The notes under the pieces were generated by a model. The model was given only the letters and a program-made list of their open reading frames with translations, ran no database searches and was not told the origin of the DNA. From Prunella strophiata (Eukaryota; Chordata; Aves; Passeriformes; Prunellidae): a stretch of DNA of 64,000 bases. A program made the translations under genes and the position numbers. The first letter of the stretch is position 1, and the number at the start of each line of letters is the position of its first letter. The DNA lies in the NCBI GenBank assembly GCA_036583965.1, contig JAZBQD010000025.1, positions 13,075,645 through 13,139,644 on the forward strand. The letters run 5' to 3'. Below are positions 1 through 12,426 of the stretch, one piece after another.

Positions 1-264
1 CCCTGCCCGCTCCAGATGGGCACGGGCCGGTCCCCCTGCCCGCTCCAGATGGGCACGGGCCGGTCCCCCTGCCCGCTCCAGATGGGCACGGGCCGGTCCC
101 CCTGCCCGCTCCAGATGGGCACGGGCCGGTCCCCCTGCCCGCTCCAGATGGGCACGGGCCGGTCCCCCTGCCCGCTCCAGATGGGCACGGGCCGGTCCCC
201 CTGCCCGCTCCAGATGGGCACGGGCCGGTCCCCCTGCCCGCTCCAGATGGGCACGGGCCGGTCC
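1..264. repeat. 33-bp minisatellite, about 8 copies, open at the left edge
   Basis: Eight near-identical 33-bp units (core atgggcacgggccggtcccc) run head to tail from the first base, so the array probably continues upstream of the window. The unit is a multiple of three and lacks stops, which gives a spurious open frame of 11-residue repeats (MGTGRSPCPLQ). It is GC-rich and sits in what I infer to be CACNG3 intron 1. Confidence 0.95.
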
Positions 265-451
265 GGGGGTGCCAGCCTCTCGCGGCCCCGGGGCTCCCTC
301 TCCCCGTGCTGGGGGAATCTCTCGTCGCTCCTCAGCGCACTCAGCCAAGGATGAACGTGGTCTCTGCCATCAGCCTCTGGCCTCCTCTCCAGCGTGAGAG
401 GCTGGAGAGGGATCAGAGCGATCGCACGGGAAGAAGGAGAGCTGCGGCGGG
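265..451. other. Unique GC-rich intronic sequence between two minisatellites
   Basis: No coding exon, RNA gene or transposon fragment is recognisable here. Confidence 0.6.
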
Positions 452-633
452 GTGTGAGCCCCCAGCCGGGTGTGAGCCCCCAGCCGGGCTGTGAGCCCCC
501 AGCCGGGTGTGAGCCCCCAGCCGGGTGTGAGCCCCCAGCCGAGGTGTGAGCCCCCAGCCGGGTGTGAGCCCCCAGCCGGGTGTGAGCCCCCAGCCGGGTG
601 TGAGCCCCCAGCCGGGTGTGAGCCCCCAGCCGG
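452..633. repeat. 18-bp minisatellite, about 10 copies
   Basis: Tandem copies of an 18-bp unit (tgtgagcccccagccggg). Single-base changes occur in two of the copies. All reading frames across it are repeat artefacts. Confidence 0.93.
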
Positions 634-1360
634 GGAGCAGCGGGCCGGCGCTGTTGCTCCTGTCCCCGGCAGCGGGGCCGGGTCGGGCGGGGGCAGCGGG
701 GCTGGGGGCGCGGTGTGGGGTGGCAATAACCGCGTGTGGTCCCGTTAAACACGCTCTGTCTGTCGGCCCAGGCTGCCCCAGCTCCGCTGCTGCCCTGAGC
801 CCGGTGCTTGCCCTCTCTCGCGGCTCGGGTGTCGACCCCGCGCCCCACCGAGCCCCGGCTGCGGGGCAACCGCGCTCGGGGGGCCCCGGGGACACCCCGG
901 GCTGGGGGCACGGCACGGCCCCTGTGCCCTCTTCTGGCTTCGTGCGGTTCCGCGCCGTCGCAGCGGGATCGCTTTCCGAGCGCAGCCCGGCCCGGTGCGC
1001 GGTGTGTGCCACCTCCGTGCCACTCACAGGGTGTCCTGTCCCCGCACAGGGACAGCGCTGGGCCTCTGGGGAGGGCACACGGGCTATGCCACTCTTTAGA
1101 AATCACTTGCGAGGTCAGCTCGAGCAGATCTCCCCTTGGGCAGGAAGGGAAGCCTTGCGCAGAGCGGGAGGAGCAGAACTCTGTCCCCTGAGCGGGCGGC
1201 GGCTGCGGGCGGGCCGGGCTGCGACAGCAGCGTCACCTCCCGCGCAGAGCCTGTGCCAGGGCTCTGAAATGCCCGGCTCCAGCTGAGCTCCCAGAGCCGG
1301 CAGATGCTCGTGATCTGCATCTCTGCAGGGCTCCCCTACCCGACTGTAAATTGGGGAGAG
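634..1360. other. GC- and CpG-rich intronic sequence, no gene seen
   Basis: CpG-rich unique sequence. CACNG3 exon 1 (expected to encode an N-terminus starting MRMCDRG) was looked for in all frames and is not here. The open frames reflect high GC content. Confidence 0.5.
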
Positions 1361-1688
1361 CAGAATCGTGGAACTGTGGAATGGTTTGGGTTGGATGGGA
1401 CCTTAAAGCCCATCCAGTGCCACTCTCTGCCCTGGGCAGGGACACCTTCCTCTATCCCAGGCTGCTCCAAGCCCTGTCCAGCCTGGCCTTGGGCACTGCC
1501 AGGGATCCAGGGGCAGCCACAGCTGCTCTGGGCACCCTGTGCCAGGGCCTGCCCTCCCTCACAGGGAATGATTCCTTCCATGTATCTAATCTAAGCCTCC
1601 TCTCTGTCAGTGTGAAACCATTCCCCCTTGTGCTGTTGTTCCATGCCTTTGTCCACAGTCCCTCCCCAGCTCTCCTCAGGGCTGCTCT
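1361..1688 (-). mobile_element. CR1 LINE 3'-end fragment, minus orientation
   Basis: Reads as the reverse complement of the avian CR1 3' region: ggaatggtttgggttggatg at the left, then ctgcc..gggacaccttcc, the segment ggatccaggggcagccacag, and further left-end CR1 sequence (aatctaagcctcctctctgt) abutting the ATCC block. It is 5'-truncated with no reverse transcriptase. The (ATCC)n array starts where the CR1 match ends. Confidence 0.85.
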
Positions 1689-2997
1689 CCATCCATCCAT
1701 CCATCCATCCATTCATCCATCCATCATCCATCATCCATCCATCCATCCATCATCCATCATCCATCCATCCATCCATCCATCCATCCATCCATCATCCATC
1801 CTCATCCCATCATCCATCATCATCATCCATCCATCCATCCATCATCCATCTCATCCATCCATCCATCCATCCATCCAGCCATCCATCCATCCATCCATCC
1901 ATCCATCATCCATCATCCATCATCCATCCATCCATCCTCCATCATCCATCCATCCATCCATCATCCATCCATCCATACATCATCCATCCATCATCCATCC
2001 TCCATCATCCATCATCCATCCATCCATCCATCATCCTCCATCCATCATCCATCCATCCATCCATCCATCATCCATCCATCCATCCATCCATCATCCATCC
2101 ATCCATCCTCCATCATCCATCCATCCATCCATCATCCATCATCCATCCATCCATCCATCCATCCATCATCCATCTCCATCATCCATCACTCATCCATCCA
2201 TCCATCCATCCATCATCACATCCATCCATCCATCCATCCATCCATCCATCCTCCATCCATCCATCCATCATCCATCCATCAATCCATCCATCCATCATCC
2301 ATCCATCATCCATCCATATCCATCCATCATCCATCATCCATCCTCCATCCATCATCCATCATCCATCCATCCATCCATCCATCCATCATCCATCCATCAT
2401 CCATCCATCATCCATCATCCATCCATCATCCATCCATCCATCATCCATCCATCATCCATCCATCATCCATCATCCATCCATCCATCCATCATCCATCCAT
2501 CATCCATCCATCCATCCATCCATCCATCCATCATCCATCCATCCATCCATCATCCATCATCCATCCATCATCCATCCATCATCCATCCATCATCCATCCA
2601 TCCATCCATCCATCCATCCATCCATCCATCATCCATCCATCCATCCATCCATCCATCCATCCATCCATCCATCCATCCATCCATCCATCATCCATCCATC
2701 CATCCATCCATCCATCCATCCATCCATCCATCCATCATCCATCCATCCATCCATCATCCATCCATCATCCATCCATCCATCCATCCATCCATCCATCATC
2801 CATCCATCATCCATCCATCCATCCATCCATCATCCATCCATCTCCATCCATCCATCCATCCATCCATCCATCATCCATCCATCCATCCATCCATCCATCC
2901 ATCCATCCATCCATCCATCCATCCATCCATCCATCCATCATCCATCCATCCATCCATCCATCATCCATCCATCCATCCATCCATCCATCCATCCATT
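1688..2997. repeat. (ATCC)n microsatellite block, 1.3 kb
   Basis: Almost pure ATCC tetranucleotide repeat, broken mainly by single-unit losses that give 'catcatcc', plus rare substitutions (for example near 1712, 1878 and 2311). Long open frames rich in HPSI on + and DGWM on - are artefacts of the 4-bp period. It lies in CACNG3 intron 1. Confidence 0.98.
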
Positions 2998-5069
2998 CTC
3001 CTCCCAGCTGGTTCCCCAGGTGCAGGTGGGTGCCCTCAGTGCTAACCAGGTGGGGCTGCTGGGCTGCAGCTGGGACGGAGCCATCAAAGGCTGCTGCAGG
3101 CACAGCCCTCCCTGCAGGGATGTGTGCTGTGGGCTGAGGGCAATGCCACGGACCCTGGGCACGATCCAGAGCTGAAAACAGGGCAGCAAAGCCACAGGGG
3201 CAGCCCCAGGTAATGCCAGGGGCCCGGTGGAACTCCCATTGGGACCGATGGCAGAGCAGCACCAGGCTGCAGCAGCCCAGGATGGGCTCTCTGTGCTTCA
3301 GTGCAGAAGAGGAGGATGGAAAGCTTTGGGTGAGTGCTGAAGCTCTCTGCTGCCACCCCTCTCGGGGGCTTTCACGTCTTTCTTCTCTCCCCTCAGAGCT
3401 CTCGTTGGCTCCTGAAGGGCAGAGCCACGGGCAGCTGGGCTTGTTTGGCATTTGGAATGGCAGGGCCACATGGGCTTGGGGTTGTTTAAAAGCTCAGGTG
3501 TTTTCTAGCAAAGCATTTTGTGCTTTGAGGTTTGGGAAGCCGGGGGAGGTGAGGCTGTTTGATGGCCGAGGTGAGCTGTGAGTGGCTCACAGCTTGCCCA
3601 GCTCTGGGCAGTGCAGCAGCTTTGCAGCCAGGAGCAGGGTGCTGCTCCCTGGGCTGGAGGGGGCAGCGTGGGCAGGGACAGCACAGCCTCAGGCAGAGGA
3701 GTGCCATGGGGCACTGCCTGGGGCAGGGCAGGGTTTACAGGGGCTGGAGCAGCTGGCTGCTGGCTGCTGGGGCTTTGGGTGCTGTGAAATCCCAAAGTGC
3801 TGTGTCAGGGACCAGGTGCACCCTCCCCTGTGGCTGCCCAGGCCGGGAGCCTGCTGCCAGTGCAGTGGTGCCAAGGTGCTCCCAAACAGGGCAGGGAGAG
3901 TGTGGAATGCCGTGGGAGTGGCTCTGGGTCTCTGGGCAGCTCAAAAGGGCAGCTTTTATTTCACGGGTGGGGAAGACGAGGTTGGCTCGCTGGTTCACCA
4001 GCAAAGTTCCCTCCTGATGCTCCGTCTGCAGGAGAGTTCCTTCTTGTTCTCCAAAAAAAGCCGAGAGTGAAACTATGGTGCTACTCCTGAATATGGCTTT
4101 CCCCATCTGGGGCGTTGGAGCCGCTCCCCGGGGCCGCTTCCCTGCCGCAGATGGTGAGGGGGCGGCGCTGCCTCCGGCAGGCAGCAGCTAAATCCGGCCG
4201 GGCTGGCTCGGACCCGGCCCGGCCGGGAGCCCGGAGGGGCGAGCAGAGGGGGAGCTGCGGCCCCGGGGGCAGCACAATGCCCAGCTGCACTCCCTGCAAT
4301 AAATAGGCTGTGATGGATCGAGGCCCTTTTAACACATCAGCTGAAAACTTCAAATATTTATACCAGGAGGATGTGACAGAAGTATAGATATATTTTAGAA
4401 AAGGCAGGTGCTGAAGTGGCAGTCGTGTATTTGAACTTCAAATACTTGCCTTCAAATCTATGCTATAAAAGAGGAAGAACGTAATAAATTTAATATCACT
4501 TTTTCAGGGAAAACAACCTGCCGAGCCTCCTCCCAGGCTAAATGTGCTTTAAAGATTGACTGTGCAGCTGTAATAACTATTGATGAACTGTAAACATGAA
4601 AAGATCTCCCTGCTCCCGGCCTGTCAGGAGCATTAGGGTGGAAATGCTCTGTGCTCTGCTCTGGCATGACTCACCGCAGCCTCGGCAAACGTGTTTATTT
4701 GTAAAGATCCTCCTTTCAGAAATAGTGACCTTTTTAATGCCTCGTGCAGCGAGCTCAGAAATTCCAAATTGCCTTTTGGCGACTGGCTCCTCTCGCTGCA
4801 GCTCTGACAGTGCTTTTCATGGCCATTTACATATTTTTAGCCTGGATATTCTGCACTGTGGGGCTCCTTTGCAGAATGATTTGCTTTTTGCAGCCCTGGG
4901 CCTGCAGTGCTGGGCTGAGGGCATGGAGGGGCTCACTGCCCACCGGGCTCCTCTGGCACCTCCTGAGCCTCTGCCCTGAGCCCTGGTTTTGGGATGGAGT
5001 TAGTAACATCCTCCTTCAAACATGGACTGTGGTGTTGATCCCAAATTTAAGCAGCTGCTTCACCTTGAA
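2998..5069. other. CACNG3 intron 1, unique sequence with an AT-rich island
   Basis: No exon is recognised. 3000-4290 is GC-rich unique sequence. 4297-4870 is an AT-rich island in GC-rich surroundings (listed separately as a candidate conserved non-coding element). Confidence 0.5.
4297..4870. promoter_or_regulatory. Candidate conserved non-coding element in CACNG3 intron 1
   Basis: This is an abrupt change to AT-rich, non-repetitive sequence with several runs typical of developmental enhancers, such as the repeated cttcaaatat / cttcaaatac words near 4347 and 4436, and attgatgaac near 4577. There is no open frame of note. Calling it an enhancer is inference; only base composition and motif texture support it. 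Confidence 0.3.
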
Positions 5070-5082
5070 ACAGGGAATATTA

Positions 5083-5275
5083 AGGGTGGGCAGCCCTGGC
5101 ACAGGGTGCCCAGAGCAGCTGTGGCTGCTCCCTGGATCCCTGGCAGTGCCCAAGGCCAGGCTGGACAGGACTTGGGGCACCCTGGGACAGTGGAAGGTGT
5201 CCCTGCCATGGCAGGGGTGGCACTGGATGGGCTTTAAGGTCCCTTCTAGCCCAGGCCCCTCTGGAATCCTGTGGT
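5083..5275 (+). mobile_element. CR1 LINE 3'-end fragment, plus orientation
   Basis: Contains the avian CR1 3' words in sense order: ggcacagggtgcccagagca, ggatccctggcagtgcccaa, ggaaggtgtccctgccatgg, gggctttaaggtcccttcta. It is truncated at the 5' end and there is no coding capacity. Confidence 0.88.
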
Positions 5276-5496
5276 GATTCCATGAATAAATCTGTTTTTC
5301 CAGCACAGCAGGATGTCCCTGCTGGGCTCTGTGCCCATCACTGTCACTGCCCAGCCTGCTGTGTGAGTGTGACCAGTGACTGTGTCCCCCCGTGCCAGTG
5401 GCCTGTCCCCTTGCTCCCAGTCCCTGCTTGTGCCACCAGGTGCCAGCCAAGCCCCTGGAGCTGCCGAGGGGCTGCAGGTGGGCAGAGCAGCTCAGC

Positions 5497-6052
5497 CTGC
5501 CCTCCCCGGGGCATGGCACGGGGCTGGGATTGCCCAGCCGGTTCCTCCCCAGGGCACGGCACGGGGCTGGGATGGCCCAGCCTGCCCTCCCCGGGGCATG
5601 GCACGGGGCTGGGATTGCCCAGCCTGCCCTTCCCGGGGCATGGCACGGGGCTGGGATTGCCCAGCCTGCCCTCCCCAGGGCATGGCACGGGGCTGGGATT
5701 GCCCAGCCTGCCCATTCCCCAGGGCACGGGGCTGGGATTGCCCAGCCTGCCCTCCCCAGGGCATGGCACGGGGCTGGGATTGCCCAGCCTGCCCTCCCCG
5801 GGGGGCACGGGGCTGGGATTGCCCAGCCTGCCCTCCCCGGGGCATGGCACGGGGCTGGGATTGCCCAGCCTGCCCATTCCCCAGGGCATGGCACGGGGCT
5901 GGGATTGCCCAGCCTGCCCATTCCCCAGGGCATGGCACGGGGCTGGGATTGCCCAGCCTGCCCATTCCCCAGGGCATGGCACGGGGCTGGGATTGCCCAG
6001 CCTGCCCATTCCCCAGGGCACGGGGCTGGGATTGCCCAGCCTTCCCTCCCCG
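5497..6052. repeat. ~41-bp minisatellite, about 13 copies
   Basis: Tandem units around ggcatggcacggggctggga plus ttgcccagcctgccc, with unit length varying through loss of 'catgg' or swap of 'ctcccc' for 'cattcccc'. The last four or five copies are nearly identical, so expansion looks most recent at the right end. Open frames across it are artefacts. Confidence 0.95.
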
Positions 6053-7228
6053 GTTCATTTCACGTTTCTTTTTATTTCCCTCCGTTCCCTTCTCTCCCCA
6101 TTCCATTTCACGTGTCTGGTATTTCCCATCCTTCCGCGTCACCCTTTTCATTTCCCTGTGTCTTGTGATTTATCCCCTCTCCTTCCCTCACCTTTTGCCT
6201 TTCCCTTTTCTGTTATTTCCTCCATCCTTCCCTCCACGCGGGCTCGGCCCTTGAGCACTGCTGGGGCTGTGACTGGCGCTGCTGCGTTCTCTGGTGACGG
6301 GCGGGGGCACTGCTCCTTTCCCTGCTGCTGCTCATCCCCGTGCACTGGGGAAGGACGTTCTGATGCTTTTCTGCTGCTGCTTCCAGCCTTTATCGGCGCT
6401 CTACAATTCCAAGTTGCTGATTTATATTCAGAGTTATGAATATCTCCTTTCTTCTCTTTGTTGGGCCTGCTTTTATTTTTATAGCTGTTTGCTTATTAGC
6501 CAGGCAGTTTCTAAACCAAGGCAAACTCCCGTCATGGTGATGAGTTTTCGGGCAAAACCCTCCTAAATCACTCTCTGTACACAGTTGTGCTTTTATGCTT
6601 AAATCCATTCTCCTAAGTGATTTGGCTTATAATTGTTTTCTGCTCTGTGAATTGACCTCTCAAAGCACCAGGAGTCCATGCTGGTGCCTCGGACTTGCCT
6701 CTGTGTGCCCAGGAGAAGCATAATCAAGCCATGATTGCTTGGACTTGAGCAGCAACTAGTTTTTAATTCTGTGATCCATTCCCCTTCAGCTGTCAACACG
6801 GAGTCGAAAATAGCACTCCCCTGTGCTGGATGCCACGCTTCACAGCTATGAAATTGTCATTTATAGGTTTTTAGAAATTCAGAGGACGTTTTAATACCGG
6901 TGAAGTGAAACCTCCAGCTCCCCACCATAATGCAGCTTCTCTCCTCCTTGGTATAAATAGGTGCTTAAGCAGCCTGGGGATGATCTGGCCTCTGCCAGAT
7001 CGGGGTGGGGCAGGCACCCGAGCACCACCACCCACAGATTCTCTTTGTTTGCACTTCTGGCAGCTTGTTCCACCAGAGGATCCCAGGTTTTACACTCTTG
7101 ACTCTTGGTTTTCCCCCTGGTCCCAGCTGGGCAGGTTCTGTCCCCAGTGTTCTGGACATGAAACTTGTGGGTCAGACTCACTCTTACAAATGAGTGTGTC
7201 TGGATCTGCCTGTTAATTATCCAGCTGG
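6053..7228. other. CACNG3 intron 1, pyrimidine-rich then AT-rich unique sequence
   Basis: 6053-6240 is strongly pyrimidine-rich (T/C runs) next to the minisatellite. 6395-6960 is AT-rich unique sequence (including gagttatgaatatctcc near 6431) that could be regulatory. No exon or RNA gene is recognised. Confidence 0.45.
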
Positions 7229-7305
7229 ATAATGGAATCATGGAATGGTTTGAGTTGGAAGAGACCCTAAAGACCAGGCACTCATGCCAGGGTTGGGCTG
7301 GGAGC
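7229..7305 (-). mobile_element. Short CR1 3'-end fragment, minus orientation
   Basis: aatggaatcatggaatggtt followed by tgagttggaagagacc is the reverse complement of the CR1 3' terminus. Only about 75 bp is recognisable. Confidence 0.65.
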
Positions 7306-10300
7306 TTCCTCCAGCTCTAGCCAGCCCTTGGAGTGGTGGAAAGGGGAGGAGGGGGATGAGCCCAAGCCTCCTTTGCCAAACGGGCACAGAGCTCTGACAC
7401 TGCAGGACAGACCCCCTTCCCTGCTAGAAAAGGATGTGGGACCCAGGAATCTCCCAGAGCTGAGCTGGCCACCCCTGGCACCTTCAGCCAGAGAGGAGGC
7501 TGGAAGGCAAACCCTTCCCAGAAGCTCATCAGTTAACCCAAGTAAATCTAAAATGTTCATTAAAGAGGGAGAGCAGGATCCTGCTCTGGCTGCACAGGGG
7601 GAGGTCCTGGTGCCCCGGGCTGCTCAGCTGGGCCAGGCCTCCTGCCCTGCCCCACCTCCTACCATCAATGTCCCCAAGCAGGCAAACAAACCAAAGATCA
7701 TTATTTTCTTTATATAATTGCCAGAATTGTATTAATTTAAACAGATAAACTCAATCAGTGAAGCTCATTAATTTCTAGCACATGGCTTATTTACGCCAAT
7801 TCCGGCTGCTCCAGCGCTCACTGCGCTCTCATAGGAATGTCAATTACCTTTTAAAATAAAAATCAATGTTTATCCACTGTTAAAGATAAAACATGAAATG
7901 ATTTCCTAAGACATGCTGATGAGTGCTCTCCTCCCCAGCATGATGCCAGCGCTCCCGGCGTTGGCAGCTGCTGCCCATTGCCACGTGCCAGGGGGGACAG
8001 CAGAGAAGGGGCCACCCAGACCCCTGCACTCACCTCGGCCCCTGCACCTTCCTACCCCATCCCAGCATCTTCCCAGGAGCCTGGTGCTTCCCTGCCATGA
8101 GCTCAGCAATGTGGAAGGACAGAGGGAGGAAGGTGGGGAGGATGCAGGGAGGAAGGAAGCTCAGGAGAGCGTGGGGGGAGCCCCTGGAAGCAGCTCCAGA
8201 GTGTTACCTGATTACTTTTCTAATGAGGAAAAATGAGAAAACCCTCAGAGCAAAGGGCTGGAAATTACCCATCAGCTGCAAACTTTTTTTTCCTCCCCTA
8301 TTATTCAGAATTGTTTTGCTTTTCTGAACTGCCTTGTGTAGGTTGCACCAACCCCACAGATTCCAGAATGGGAGATGATGAGTCACTGTCAAAATGTAGA
8401 TTTTTTCCCCCTTTTTTTCCCGTTTAACACCGCCGAGGGAGTGAAGTCCCTGTGCCACGCGCCGATCGCTGGCACCTCGCGGGCTGGCGCTGGCAGGAGC
8501 TCCCAGCCCACCCGTGCTGTGAGTGCCAAGCTGTGCTCGCCGTGTCCCCCGTGGGGATGCCCCTGCGGGCATCTCCTGCTCCCCACACCCCGCAGCCCGG
8601 GGGGTGCTCGGGCTCTGTCCCCTGCCAGGTGTGCTCAGGTGTGTGCTGGCACTGGGCTCTGCTCGGCCACCTCTGCTGCCTCCTCGCTCCTGCATTCCTT
8701 TCATCTGACTTGGGTTTTTTCCACTGGTGGGGTTTTTTTTAATATATAAAAACAGGAAAAAATGTCCTTCGGAACAGGCGTCTCTGTGTAGGTGCCTCTG
8801 CTCAGGCACAAGCCACCACCGCAGAGAGGGGGAGAGGGTGTGAAACGCAGCCGGAGCCAGATCCCGCCCGAGCCGCCGGGGGAGCTGCAGTGGGGCTGCT
8901 GGGCGAGGGGATGTGCTGCGGGACAGCTCAGCCCTGCCGAGGAGGAGGAGGAGGAGGATTCCTCCCACTGCCAGGTGTTGAGGAGCCAGCACCCGTGCCA
9001 GCTCCAGCAGGGCTGGGAGTCTCGGGTTCTGCTCTCCAGCGGGCTTGGGGCCAACAGATGCAGTAATGGTCTGAGGAGTCACAGAGCTGGTGGGCATGGC
9101 AAGGACAAGTCCCCAAGGTTCCCAAGGACAGGTCCCCTGGCTGCCCAAGGCTTCCCTGGCCTGGTGGAGAACGGCCCTTCTGTGCAGTCCAGCTGCAGCT
9201 CCAGGGGGGGTTGCTCTGTACTGCAGATCAGGGGCTGTAGCCATCCCACCAACCTGCTCTGATGCTCTTCTAAGCTGCTGTGTGTCTTTGAACTCAGGCT
9301 GTGTTGAAAATTTGATGATGCAGGAGGCAAACAATGTTCTGGGGGGTGGCTGAGACCCCCCCAGCCTTCCCCAGGGCCACAGGAGCTGCTCAGTGCCACC
9401 CCCGAGCCCTGTGCACTGGCCACTGGGTGCTGGCCATGGCTAACACGGACCCAAAACCCCGGAGCTGTGCCATCTCACAGCAGGGACCTTGTGCAAAGAG
9501 CCTCAGGATGCCTTGCAGAGCCTGGAGCTGGGGAAGGGAATGAATTTCTTTCCATCTCTCCAAGCATCTGGGAGGTGGGTGGGAGGTAAAAAAAGATGAG
9601 CCCTGAAGTTTTAATTCCTCGGAGATATTTAGGTATCTTGCTCTTGTTGCTCAGGGAGTGCAGAGCCTTGAGCATCTCTGGGATGGTGCAGCAGGCTCCT
9701 TCCTTCCCCAGCTCAGCTCTGACCTCTGGTTCTCCAAAATATTCATTTTCAGAGAACTTAGACCATAATGACCCGCCACTTCCCTCAGATGCATTCAGTG
9801 TAACTCGGTGTCTTTAGGAAGGCCATTACTGGAAACCACAACTGGGGAGATAACTCACTTGGATTTATCAGGAGGAGCAGAGAGCTGAGGGCTGGAATGT
9901 GACCTTGACTCCTGGCTGAGCCACCGAGGGGAGCAAGGAATTTTGTTCTCATTTGAGAGTGGTCTCAGCTCATCCTCCTCAGCCTGAGTCTTCCTTTGCA
10001 CACACCAGTAGCACCCAGCACGGTCCCTGGAAAAGCGTTCCACCAGATGAGAAGTAATGAGATTTTAGCACCATGACTGGAGCTCTTTAGTCTCCTGGCT
10101 CGTCGGGCTGGGATCGATATTCGTGGCTGTATTTCCCTCCCAGCCCCCTCCCCGTCCCCCCAGCCCTCCCTGGGGAAAAGGGCTCTGAGAGGAAAACAAC
10201 CTGAGATCAAATCAATTAATTGCCTCTGCATGTGCCGATAAAGGCGGTGCGGGAGCGCAGCGGAGCGGGGAGAGCACGGACCCTGCCCGGGGCCGGGGGG

Positions 10301-12342
10301 GCGCGGGGTGTCCGGGGTGCGAGCGGCCCTGCGGGAGGGGAGGCAGGGCAGGGCAGGGGAGGGATGCCCGCACGAACATGCGGCCGCTGAGTGTGGAGTA
10401 CGAGCTCATCGCTGCCAAATGAAACCCGTGCCACCCAGGCCGAGGCAGGGCTCGCTGCGGAGCCGGGGACAGCCCGCGGTGCCAGCGCTGGTCGGTACAG
10501 AAAGCCCTGGAAGGTTTCCCAGCTGGAGGAGATTCCCTGGATTGAGGTGGGGCCATCACATGCAGAGTTTGGGCTGCAGGTGGGTGAGAGCGGGGCTGGA
10601 CCCGCCCCGCTCCTGCCGGGGCGTGAGCAGGGCAGAGGGACCAGGGAGTGACCAGGGAGTGACCAGGGAGGTGGCACCTGCCTGATGGCACCGACTGGTG
10701 CTGAGCTGGGGCTGCTGGCGCTGCCCCCTCCTCAGAAGGAGGGGAAGGAGCTCTGGTTCTCGCTGCTGCCCGCTGCCGGGGGCTCCGGGCCGGCTCTCGG
10801 GGGTCCCAGCACGGCCCCCGGCCCTGGCTCTGCTGCCGGGCTGGGCTCCGGCGGGCAGCTCTGGCCATGAGCCAGGTTGGCTAATTGGGATTCATACGAA
10901 TAGGGAGAGGAAATTACCGAGCTCCACCACCGAGCCAGCCGAGCGGGGAGCGGGTGCGAGCGGCCGCAGATGAGCGGAACCCGGGGCTGTGACTCGGCTC
11001 CCAGCCTGGCACAGGCACGGCCAGCGGCTGCGAAGGGCTCAGGAGCCGCAGGGATGCGCTGGGAGCAGCAGCCTGGCGTCCTCCGGGCCGGGGAGGGGCC
11101 CGACTGCGGGCAGCCCCCAGCCCAGCCTGCCCGCAGGGCAGAGCAGGAGCCACGCTGGGCCGTGCCCGGGGCTGTGCCAGCTCTCGGCCGGGGGCTGGGG
11201 GGCGTTGGCAGGGACTGCGAGTGCCCAGAGCCGGTGCCAGGGCCAGGGCACGGCCCCCTGAGGCACATCCCGGTGTCCCTTACCCGGCTGCAGCGCCGGG
11301 AGAGGAGCACAGGGAGCTGCAGCGGCTGGCACGGCAGCTGGGGGCTGAGGAGGGGACACCTGGCCCCGCTGCTGTCGGGGCTGTGTCCCCAGCCGGGACC
11401 CTGAGCAGCTGCCTCACCCGTCCCGTCCCTGGAGCCATTTCCAGCCGCAGCTCCCAGGGGCAGGATTCCCTCCTGGGGAGCACTCGGAGGTCAGAGGGGG
11501 TTTTGGGATCGCAGCCTTGCTGTGGTGTGTGCTCGGAGGCTGAAGTTGTGTGTCAGGTGGCTCGGCATTGCCATGACGACGAGCATCAGCCGGTGAACAG
11601 AGGGAGTAAAGGAGACAGAATAAATGTCAGAGTGTGAGCGGATGCTGAGGAGCCGGGGCTGCCCCTGCCCCGGGCAGCCGGGCGTGCTGCTCTGCCCGTG
11701 CCTGCCCAGCCCGGGGCTCCATGGCTGCAGCCCCCTCTGGCAGTGCCCGCTGGCTGCAGAGCCAAGGGACGCGTGGGGGGCAGCTCTGGGGCAGCGCCTG
11801 CTGGCTCTGGGTGCTGCGGGCAGGTGGGTGGGAGCCCAGAGCCGGGAGGAGGAGGAGGCTGGGGGCTGTGTGTGCCGCTGGTGTCCTCACCGTGCCCAGT
11901 GCATCCCCTTCTCCCCCAGTTCCCAGAGCTGGGGGAGCAGGCGAGTCTCCCTCTGCCGTGTCTCCGTCTGGATGAGAGCTCTGCCTCCCCCAGAGCTCCA
12001 TCCTCAGGCTCGGGCTGGTGCCTGCCGTGCTGCCCAGCTCCCCAAGCACAGCCGAGGGCTGGCTGTGCTGGCTGGAGCCTGGTCCCTGGTGACACGTCCT
12101 CCTGGCCCCGCGGCACAGGGGACAGAGCCGGCGTGACCCCAGCACGTGCTCTAGAGCCAGGACGCTGAGGGGTGCCCTTCTCCCGGGGGGACGCTGCCGT
12201 TGCTGCCACCCCTCCCTGCCCCCTGTGCCCCAGAGCAGTCCCACACCGTGCCTCAGAGTCCATCCCGAGCATGAAGCCCCTGGGCTGCTGCACGTCCTGG
12301 CCAGCGCAGGGTGCTGAGCGTTTCCTGCCTCGTTCTCCCCAG
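7306..12342. other. 3' end of CACNG3 intron 1
   Basis: No coding exon is seen up to the exon 2 acceptor. AT-rich islands lie at 7655-7925, 8200-8420 and 9590-9800. 10230-11430 is GC- and CpG-rich, with a short 11-bp direct repeat (gaccagggagt) near 10640-10672. A (GAG)n run is at about 8939-8959. Long minus-strand open frames here are attributable to GC content. Confidence 0.5.
7655..7925. promoter_or_regulatory. Candidate conserved non-coding element in CACNG3 intron 1
   Basis: A 270-bp AT-rich, non-repetitive island with several homeodomain-type TAAT/ATTA cores (for example attgtattaatttaaac near 7727 and gctcattaatttc near 7763) and a caatgtttatcc word near 7864. Regulatory function is inferred from composition only. 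Confidence 0.3.
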
Positions 12343-12426
12343 GAACCTTCCGAGGAGTGTGCAAGAAAATCGACCACTTCCCCGAGGATGCAGACTACGA
12401 GCAAGACACGGCCGAGTACCTGCTCC
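12343..12426 (+). CDS. CACNG3: CACNG3 exon 2
   Basis: The acceptor is tctccccag|ga and the donor is gtgagt at 12427. It starts with two bases completing a codon from exon 1 and encodes [18 protein letters not shown] and on to EYLL, part of the first extracellular loop. Its 84-bp length matches this exon in the gamma-2/3/4 family. Confidence 0.96.

Noticed and set aside
1..354. 112-codon frame of MGTGRSPCPLQ repeats
   Set aside because: 33-bp minisatellite; the same period with unrelated sequence recurs at 18388, so length alone keeps the frame open.
1351..3175. Long open frames rich in HPSI on + and DGWM on - over the ATCC block
   Set aside because: Translation of a tetranucleotide repeat; no splice sites or family similarity.
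5282..6439. Overlapping open frames in all + frames over the 41-bp minisatellite
   Set aside because: Present in several frames at once, as expected from a stop-free repeat.
8204..9334. 376-codon minus-strand open frame in CACNG3 intron 1
   Set aside because: GC-rich intron with few stops; amino-acid composition is unstructured, no domain, no splice or poly(A) support.
1..12342. CACNG3 exon 1 within the window
   Set aside because: No frame encodes the expected MRMCDRG..GLWRTCC segment on either strand.
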